A stretch of 6,970 nt of DNA, taken from contig OMSP01000188.1 of NCBI GenBank assembly GCA_900313775.1, forward strand, positions 1-6,970. Reading direction: 5' to 3'. The notes under the pieces were generated by a model, which saw only the letters and a list, made by a program, of their open reading frames with translations, was not told the origin of the DNA and did not search any database. The stretch comes from an uncultured Eubacteriales bacterium (GTDB taxonomy: Bacteria; Bacillota; Clostridia; Lachnospirales; Lachnospiraceae). The position numbers and the translations under genes are program-made. Shown in pieces: positions 1 through 4,422 of the stretch. How positions within the stretch are numbered: position 1 is the first letter of the stretch; every line of letters starts with the position of its first letter.

Positions 1-12
1 GGAGAGGTATGT

Positions 13-85
13 GCGATAGTAGTACAGTTGGTAGTACGCCACCTTGCCAAGGTGGAGGTCGCGAGTTCGAGTCTCGTCTGTCGCT
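13..85 (+). tRNA. tRNA-Gly (anticodon GCC)
   Basis: The 73 bases fold into a full cloverleaf. The acceptor stem is GCGATAG (13-19) with CTGTCGC (78-84), including one G-T wobble. The D stem is GTAC/GTAC around a loop containing GGT. The anticodon stem is CCACC/GGTGG around the loop TTGCCAA, so the anticodon is GCC (46-48), which reads GGC and GGU glycine codons. The T stem is GCGAG/CTCGT around the loop TTCGAGT. The discriminator base is T85, as expected for bacterial tRNA-Gly, and the CCA end is not encoded. Only 12 bases lie upstream, so its promoter, or any preceding tRNA in a cluster, is outside the window. The self-complementary GTAC D stem is less usual than the common GCTC/GAGC form but pairs perfectly. 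Confidence 0.97.
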
Positions 86-92
86 CTCAAAT

Positions 93-127
93 GGCTCCTG
101 AGTCTAAGACTCCGGAGCCGTCTTTTT
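93..127 (+). terminator. Rho-independent terminator after tRNA-Gly
   Basis: GGCTCC (93-98) and GAGTC (100-104) pair perfectly with GACTC (108-112) and GGAGCC (114-119). One T/C mismatch separates the two helices, the loop is TAA, and a short gTC precedes a run of five T at 123-127. This is a strong stem with a U tract placed seven bases after the tRNA, so it most likely ends the tRNA transcript. The next gene starts only 20 bases after the T run (GTG 148), so the same hairpin also sits in front of the folate operon. Confidence 0.88.
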
Positions 128-147
128 ATGCGGGAGAGGACGTAAAT

Positions 148-672
148 GTGAAGGATTCACTAAGAGAATTCAAAAAGATAAGGACCATCACGACAGCGGC
201 CATGCTGATCGCGATCGCTGTCATATTGAGTTTTCTGACGATCACGGTCTCAGAGTTTTTGAAGATAGGTCTGTCCTTTTTGCCGAAGGAGCTGATGGCT
301 GCATTGTTCGGTCCCTTTATCGGGATGGCGGGCGGAGGAATCACTGATGTTATTCAGTACGCGATCAAGCCGACCGGTCCGTATTTCTTTGGCTGGACCT
401 TCAATGCCATGCTGATCGGATTTGTCTACGGGCTGTTCCTGTACAAGAAACCGGTTCAAATATGGCGCGTATTCGCTGCCAACGGAGTCGAACTGCTGGT
501 CAATATCTTTCTCACGACCTGGTATCTGACGATCCTCTATGGCAGCAGTTATATGGCTATCTTCCCGCTGCGTGCGGTCAAAAACCTGATTCAGTACCCC
601 ATCAATGTCATCCTGTTCTACACCTTGTGGATGATCGTTGACAGACAGCATTTGTTTAAGGAGAAATCATGA
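148..672 (+). CDS. folT: Folate-family ECF transporter S component
   Basis: This is a 174-residue integral membrane protein, the usual size of an energy-coupling factor S component (substrate-binding subunit). About five or six hydrophobic helices can be seen, roughly at residues 14-34, 42-66, 78-99, 105-130 and 150-165. The segment PTGPYFFGWTFNAMLIG near residues 75-91 and the FLPKELMAALFGPFIG stretch near 44-59 are characteristic of the folate-family S components. Small residues in helix 1 (A18, A22) fit the alanine motif used to contact EcfT. Start choice: GTG 148 follows the Shine-Dalgarno GGGAGAGGA (132-140). The frame stays open further upstream, but that extension runs through the terminator and the tRNA and has no ribosome site. 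The gene ends in an ATGA overlap with thyA. Its position before thyA and the DHFR gene supports folate as substrate. No ECF ATPase or EcfT gene is present, so a shared module elsewhere is inferred. Another folate-like or pteridine substrate cannot be excluded. Confidence 0.87.
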   Translation: MKDSLREFKKIRTITTAAMLIAIAVILSFLTITVSEFLKIGLSFLPKELMAALFGPFIGMAGGGITDVIQYAIKPTGPYFFGWTFNAMLIGFVYGLFLYKKPVQIWRVFAANGVELLVNIFLTTWYLTILYGSSYMAIFPLRAVKNLIQYPINVILFYTLWMIVDRQHLFKEKS

Positions 673-1517
673 GTCGAGCAGATGAGATCTTTATTGAGAT
701 GTGTAAGGATATCCTTGCCAACGGTACCGATACTAAAGATGAAAAAGTGCGTCCCCACTGGGAGGACGGATCAAGCGCGTATACGATCAAAAAATTCGGC
801 GTGGTCAACAGATACAATCTTGCCGAGGAGTTTCCCGCGATGACGCTTCGCCCTGTCGCTATCAAGATGGCCACTGACGAGATGCTCTGGATCTGGCAGA
901 AGAAGTCCAACAATGTGCATGATCTGAGCAGCCATATCTGGGACGCGTGGGCAGATAAAGACGGATCGATCGGCAAGGCGTACGGATATCAGATGGGCGT
1001 CAAACACGCCTACAAGGAAGGAATGTTCGATCAGACGGAACGCGTGATCTACGACCTCAAACATAATCCTTTCAGCCGCCGTATCATGACCAATATGTAT
1101 GTGCACGCTGATCTGGCTGAGATGAATCTGTATCCCTGTGCTTACAGCATGACATTTAATGTAACCAAGGACAAAGAAGACGGGAAACTCGTCCTGAATG
1201 CGGTCCTGAATCAGCGCTCGCAGGATGTGCTGACAGCAAACAACTGGAATGTATGTCAGTATGCGGTGCTCGTGCATATGCTTGCACGCGTCTGCGGTAT
1301 GAAGGCGGGAGAATTAGTTCATGTCATCTGCGACGCGCATATCTATGACCGTCATGTGCCGATCGTTGAGGAGATGATCCGACGCAAGACTTATCCGGCG
1401 CCCATGCTGTGGCTCAATCCGGAGATCACAGATTTCTATGCGTTTACTAAGGATGATGTCAAACTGATCAACTATCAGCACAATGAGCAGATCAAAAACA
1501 TTCCCGTGGCGGTATAG
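669..1517 (+). CDS. thyA: Thymidylate synthase (ThyA type)
   Basis: This enzyme converts dUMP to dTMP with methylene-tetrahydrofolate as carbon donor and reductant, releasing dihydrofolate. It has 282 residues, slightly longer than E. coli ThyA (264). Family landmarks appear in order: E71 in DEMLWIW (matching E. coli E58), HIWDAWAD at 89-96, the paired arginines R137-R138 that reach the partner subunit's phosphate, the nucleophile C157 in YPCAYS, QRSQD at 182-186 (phosphate and pyrimidine contacts), N194, and DAHIYDRH at 222-229, which supplies the His and Tyr that bind the deoxyribose. The C-terminus, NIPVAV, resembles the E. coli APVAI end. The residue after the nucleophile is Ala, where E. 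coli has His147. The start ATG 669 has AAGGAG at 658-663 and overlaps the folT stop by four bases, which indicates translational coupling. The dihydrofolate it makes is recycled by the next gene. It acts as a cytoplasmic homodimer. Confidence 0.96.
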   Translation: MSRADEIFIEMCKDILANGTDTKDEKVRPHWEDGSSAYTIKKFGVVNRYNLAEEFPAMTLRPVAIKMATDEMLWIWQKKSNNVHDLSSHIWDAWADKDGSIGKAYGYQMGVKHAYKEGMFDQTERVIYDLKHNPFSRRIMTNMYVHADLAEMNLYPCAYSMTFNVTKDKEDGKLVLNAVLNQRSQDVLTANNWNVCQYAVLVHMLARVCGMKAGELVHVICDAHIYDRHVPIVEEMIRRKTYPAPMLWLNPEITDFYAFTKDDVKLINYQHNEQIKNIPVAV

Positions 1518-1531
1518 GAGGCAACAGAGTA

Positions 1532-2023
1532 ATGAAACTGATCGTTGCTGTCGATAAACAAATGGGTATAGGAAAAAACGGGAAGCTGCTCACCAGCATC
1601 CCGAACGATATGAAGTTTTTTCGCGAGATGACGATGGGGAAAGTAGTGGTCATGGGACGTAAGACACTCGAGTCTTTTCCTGGTGGTCGTCCCTTAAAAG
1701 ACCGCGTCAATATTGTGATGACGCGGGATGAATCTTTTGAAAAAGAGGGGGTCACAGTCGTCCGCGGTCTGGATGAACTGAAAGAGGCATTGCAGCCGTA
1801 TCCGGAAGACGAGATCTTTGTGATCGGCGGCGAAACTGTCTACCGCCAGCTGATCGACGACTGCGACACAGCCTATCTGACGAAGATAGATCATGTCTTT
1901 GACGCCGACGCGTTCTTTCCGGATATCGATGCAATGCCCCAATGGCACTGTGTCAGTAAAAGCGAAGAACAGACTTATTTTAATCTGGTATACTACTTTA
2001 CGGAATACAGAAAACAAGCTTAG
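1532..2023 (+). CDS. folA: Dihydrofolate reductase
   Basis: This enzyme reduces dihydrofolate to tetrahydrofolate with NADPH and so regenerates the cofactor oxidised by ThyA just upstream. It has 163 residues, close to E. coli FolA (159). Visible family features are the N-terminal strand IVAVD with GIGKNGKL, the catalytic acid D26 (E. coli D27) in IPNDMKFF, F30 (F31), the NADPH site MGRKTLESFPGGRPL at 41-55, R58 (R57, which binds the glutamate tail of folate), VIGG at 97-100, T117 in YLTKID, and D126 (D122). Odd point: the position of the nearly invariant active-site Trp22 is occupied by Thr21 in LLTSIP. I recall similar LL-x-x-IP versions in clostridial DHFRs, so this is probably a lineage trait. 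The Shine-Dalgarno AGGAGG (1516-1521) overlaps the thyA stop codon, ten bases before ATG 1532. The gene overlaps the convergent S1 gene by four bases. The symbol dfrA is also used for this gene. Confidence 0.95.
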   Translation: MKLIVAVDKQMGIGKNGKLLTSIPNDMKFFREMTMGKVVVMGRKTLESFPGGRPLKDRVNIVMTRDESFEKEGVTVVRGLDELKEALQPYPEDEIFVIGGETVYRQLIDDCDTAYLTKIDHVFDADAFFPDIDAMPQWHCVSKSEEQTYFNLVYYFTEYRKQA

Positions 2024-2029
2024 AGCTTG
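2008..2029 (-). terminator. Possible weak terminator of the S1 gene
   Basis: Read on the minus strand, CAAGCT pairs perfectly with AGCTTG around a three-base loop (plus positions 2015-2029) and is followed directly by TTTTCTG. The S1 stop codon lies inside the hairpin. A six-base-pair stem with four U is marginal for intrinsic termination. On the plus strand the same hairpin is followed by ATGTCC, not by T, so it offers no terminator for the DHFR operon. Confidence 0.35.
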
Positions 2030-2727
2030 ATGTCCTTCATCAGATCGCCAAGACTGGTGCCGATCTTCTCGGCCTTCGGGATCTTGACGCGTTCCGGCTT
2101 GCCGGAGCGGCCGGAAGACTCGCTGCGCGAGCCTGATTCGCTCAGAGCTTTGATCGAGAGTGAGATCTTACCGTCGCGGATACCGATCACTTTGGTGTCG
2201 ATCTCATCTCCTTCCTTGAGCACACCCTTGAGTGTCTCAAGCCTTTTATGCGAGACCTGAGAGATATGGACCAGGCCTGACAGGCCGTTCTCCAGACGGA
2301 CGAATGCACCGTAAGGCTGGATGTTTTCGACGGTACCGTGCACGACGGAACCTACTTCGATCTGGGCAGCCTTATCAGCGAGCTTTTTGCGCTCCTCCTT
2401 TCGAAGCAGTTCGCGGGCGGAGAGCACCAGACGGTTGCTCGCGGGGTCGGAATCGATGACCAGGACATCCAGCTCGGTATTGAGCAGGGTCTCGAGATCC
2501 TCGACATAGCTGAGTGATACCTTGGAAGCGGGGATGAATCCGCGCAGGCCTTCAACCACGGCGATCACACCGCCGTTGACAACACCGCTGACCGTCACAT
2601 GGACAGGAGTCTTATCGGCCTGATACTTGGCAATGCGGTTCCACGGATTGGCATCGTCGAAATGATCTTCGAGGTCGGCCATGGTGGTCGCTTCTTCGGT
2701 TACCTGGGTCGTTGTTTCTTCGCTCAT
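2020..2727 (-). CDS. Two-domain S1 RNA-binding protein
   Basis: This is a 235-residue cytoplasmic protein with two S1-type OB-fold domains, at about residues 38-105 and 124-194. The first resembles an inner repeat of ribosomal protein S1 (VEGLRGFIPASKV, then VLSARELLRKE). The second is a classic S1 domain (VGSVVHGTVENIQPYGAFVRL, GLVHISQVS, ISLSIKAL). They are preceded by an acidic, Thr/Glu-rich N-terminus and followed by a Ser/Arg/Gly linker (about 196-215) and the tail TSLGDLMKDIKL. It is much shorter than E. coli S1 (557 residues, six domains). It matches the short S1 proteins of Clostridia, whose role in translation or RNA binding is inferred from the fold. The start ATG at 2727-2725 has AGGAAGGTGA just upstream. 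Residue Met16 is a less likely alternative start. The gene stands alone on the minus strand, divergent from the DUF4364 gene and convergent with the DHFR gene. Confidence 0.9.
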   Translation of the reverse strand: MSEETTTQVTEEATTMADLEDHFDDANPWNRIAKYQADKTPVHVTVSGVVNGGVIAVVEGLRGFIPASKVSLSYVEDLETLLNTELDVLVIDSDPASNRLVLSARELLRKEERKKLADKAAQIEVGSVVHGTVENIQPYGAFVRLENGLSGLVHISQVSHKRLETLKGVLKEGDEIDTKVIGIRDGKISLSIKALSESGSRSESSGRSGKPERVKIPKAEKIGTSLGDLMKDIKL

Positions 2728-2749
2728 AGTTCACCTTCCTAGAATTGCT

Positions 2750-2778
2750 GGGATATTAATGAAATGCAACATTGTCAA
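2750..2778 (-). promoter_or_regulatory. Possible promoter of the S1 gene
   Basis: On the minus strand a perfect -35 hexamer TTGACA lies at 2778-2773. At 17-base spacing the -10 would be TATCCC (2755-2750), which is weak. A better hexamer, TAATAT (2758-2753), sits at a spacing of only 14. The location, 25 to 50 bases ahead of the S1 start codon in an AT-rich intergenic stretch, is right for a promoter, but the exact -10 is not settled. Confidence 0.4.
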
Positions 2779-2784
2779 TATAAC
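2756..2784 (+). promoter_or_regulatory. Possible promoter of the DUF4364 gene
   Basis: TATAAC at 2779-2784 matches the -10 consensus at five of six positions. At 17-base spacing upstream is TTAATG (2756-2761), a poor -35. Transcription would begin near 2790, about 20 bases ahead of ATG 2811. This -10 directly abuts the TTGACA assigned to the opposite strand. The call rests only on hexamer matches. Confidence 0.35.
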
Positions 2785-2810
2785 ATAAGGGTTTTGAAAA
2801 GGCAATTAAA

Positions 2811-3326
2811 ATGACAAACAAACTGACAGTATTATTTAAAATGATGATCCTGACTATGCTGGATACGGTCGACTTCGAACTGACAGCGGCGCAGATAGGA
2901 GAGTTTATGGTCGGAAATGACTATATGTCATTCTTTGCTTTTCAGCAGCTGCTCTTTGACATGGAGCAAGATGAGCTGATAAAAGGTAAACGCGAGCATC
3001 ACAATACATTCTACAGTCTGCAGGACAACGGAAGGACCTCGCTGAAATACTTCCGTGAGAAACTGCCCGGTGAGATGCGTGAAGAGATCGCCGGGTATGT
3101 AAGGGGGAAGAGCTGGGAGATCCGGGAGAAGAACTCTGTGCGAACTGACTATACGCTAAACGATCATCAGGAGTACGCCGTAAGGCTGCAGGTGCTCGAG
3201 GATAATCTCCCGCAGATAGATATCTCACTGACAGTTCCCGACGAAGAGACGGCGAATCGTCTCTGTGAAAGCTGGCGTGAACGAAATGAAGAGATATACG
3301 CCTATTTGATGAATGAACTTCTTTGA
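2811..3326 (+). CDS. DUF4364 family protein (winged-helix-like)
   Basis: This is a 171-residue soluble protein that I recognise as DUF4364 (Pfam PF14277), a family found mainly in Clostridia and of unknown function. The N-terminal half reads like a winged helix: LTVLFKMMILTMLDTV (about 5-20), ELTAAQIGEFMVG (23-35), then a recognition-helix-like YMSFFAFQQLLFDMEQDELI (38-57) and a wing with YSLQDNGRTSLKYF (67-80). The C-terminal half contains RTDYTLNDHQEYAVRLQVLED and a strand-rich IDISLTVPDEETANRL segment, and ends with an amphipathic helix. A DNA-binding regulator is therefore plausible, but its target is not visible. The ribosome site is AAAAGG about eight bases before ATG 2811. It lies just upstream of pheST, which has its own promoter overlapping the end of this gene, so a functional link with phenylalanine-tRNA charging is not implied. 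No signal peptide or membrane segment is seen. Confidence 0.78.
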   Translation: MTNKLTVLFKMMILTMLDTVDFELTAAQIGEFMVGNDYMSFFAFQQLLFDMEQDELIKGKREHHNTFYSLQDNGRTSLKYFREKLPGEMREEIAGYVRGKSWEIREKNSVRTDYTLNDHQEYAVRLQVLEDNLPQIDISLTVPDEETANRLCESWRERNEEIYAYLMNELL

Positions 3327-3334
3327 TATATAAT
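3306..3334 (+). promoter_or_regulatory. Likely sigma-A promoter of pheST
   Basis: A perfect -10 TATAAT lies at 3329-3334, with TTGATG (3306-3311, four of six consensus) exactly 17 bases upstream. The -35 lies inside the last codons of the DUF4364 gene and the -10 just after its stop. The predicted start near 3341 gives a leader of only about 30 bases before pheS ATG 3372. Confidence 0.65.
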
Positions 3335-3371
3335 AATTATTCAGGTTTATATCAGTATTAGGAGACAGGTT

Positions 3372-4391
3372 ATGCAAGAAAGAATCAAAGAAATCCAGGA
3401 AAAAGCGGTCGAATTGATCAGCCGTGCAACTTCGCCCGAGGCGCTCAATGAAGCGCGCGTGAAGTTTCTCGGCAAAAAGGGAGAACTGACAGCTATCTTA
3501 AAGGGCATGAAGGATGTCGATCCCGAGCTGCGTCCCAAGGTAGGCGCCTGGGTCAACGAAGCGCGTCAGCAGCTTGAGAAGAAGATCGATTCGGCGGGAA
3601 AGTCGATGGAGGCTGAGATCTTAAAGCAGCGTCTTGCCGCGGAGAAGATCGATGTAACTCTGCCCGGCAAAGCACCGGCTCACGGACATCTCCATCCCAA
3701 CGAGATCGCACTGCGAGAAGTCGAGAGGATCTTTACGGGTCTCGGCTATGAGGTCGTTACCGGCCCCGAGGTAGAGTATGATGAGTACAATTTTGAAAAA
3801 CTCAATATACCGAAGGGACATCCGGCGCGCGACGAGCAGGATACTTTTTATATCAACGATAATATCGTGCTGCGCACTCAGACATCATCGGTGCAGGCAC
3901 ATGTCATGGAGAAGGGACAGCTCCCGATCCGCATCATATCACCCGGCAGGGTTTTCCGGTCGGATGCTGTCGACGCGACGCATTCGCCGTCCTTCCATCA
4001 GATCGAGGGACTGCTTATCGACGAGAAAAGTTCTTTCTCTGATCTGAAGGGGACACTGGAAGTATTTGCCAAAGAGCTTTTTGGTGAGAACACAAAGACA
4101 AAGTTCAGGCCTCATCACTTCCCGTTCACTGAGCCGAGTGCCGAGATGGATGTCAGCTGCTTTAAATGCGGCGGCAAAGGCTGCCGGTTCTGTAAGGGAG
4201 AAGGGTGGATCGAGATCCTGGGATGCGGAATGGTGCATCCGCATGTTCTGGAGATGTGCGGACTGGATACGGAGAAGTACTCGGGATTTGCCTTCGGCGT
4301 CGGACTGGAGCGCATCGCGCTGCTCAAATACGAGATCGACGATATGCGGCTGCTGTACGAGAATGATCTCAGATTCCTGAAGCAGTTCTGA
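3372..4391 (+). CDS. pheS: Phenylalanyl-tRNA synthetase alpha subunit
   Basis: This is the catalytic subunit of the alpha2-beta2 class II synthetase that activates phenylalanine and charges tRNA-Phe. It has 339 residues, near E. coli PheS (327). The N-terminal coiled coil spans about residues 1-90, rich in Lys and Glu, and binds tRNA. The class II core then shows LHPNEIALREVERIF (107-121), motif 2 (RVFRSDAVDATHSPSFHQIEG, 193-213) and motif 3 (GFAFGVGLERIALL, 305-318), ending in ENDLRFLKQF. A307 in GFAFG corresponds to E. coli Ala294, the residue that sets the size of the Phe pocket, so specificity should be normal. Residues 263-274 carry the four-cysteine pattern C-x2-C-x4-C-x2-C. The start ATG 3372 has AGGAGA at 3360-3365, six bases upstream. 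It is the first gene of the pheST operon and is followed 31 bases later by pheT. Confidence 0.98.
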   Translation: MQERIKEIQEKAVELISRATSPEALNEARVKFLGKKGELTAILKGMKDVDPELRPKVGAWVNEARQQLEKKIDSAGKSMEAEILKQRLAAEKIDVTLPGKAPAHGHLHPNEIALREVERIFTGLGYEVVTGPEVEYDEYNFEKLNIPKGHPARDEQDTFYINDNIVLRTQTSSVQAHVMEKGQLPIRIISPGRVFRSDAVDATHSPSFHQIEGLLIDEKSSFSDLKGTLEVFAKELFGENTKTKFRPHHFPFTEPSAEMDVSCFKCGGKGCRFCKGEGWIEILGCGMVHPHVLEMCGLDTEKYSGFAFGVGLERIALLKYEIDDMRLLYENDLRFLKQF

Positions 4392-4422
4392 CAGGCTGGG
4401 CAATTAGAAAGGGCAAATCACT

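Noticed and set aside
28..147. In-frame upstream extension of folT, including ATG 91
   Set aside because: It would be translated from inside the tRNA and the terminator hairpin, and no ribosome binding site precedes either upstream start. GTG 148 has a good Shine-Dalgarno and gives the normal family length.
771..1277. Minus-strand open frame of 168 codons opposite thyA
   Set aside because: It lies entirely within a well-conserved gene, has no family resemblance, and its composition looks like a codon-mirrored shadow.
1694..2017. Minus-strand open frame opposite the DHFR gene, which could have extended the S1 transcript
   Set aside because: It is fully inside the conserved DHFR gene, has no Shine-Dalgarno, and the S1 gene has its own stop at 2020.
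3939..4403. Minus-strand open frame of 154 codons opposite pheS
   Set aside because: It overlaps the conserved motif 2, cysteine cluster and motif 3 of pheS and resembles no known protein. It is best explained as a shadow frame.
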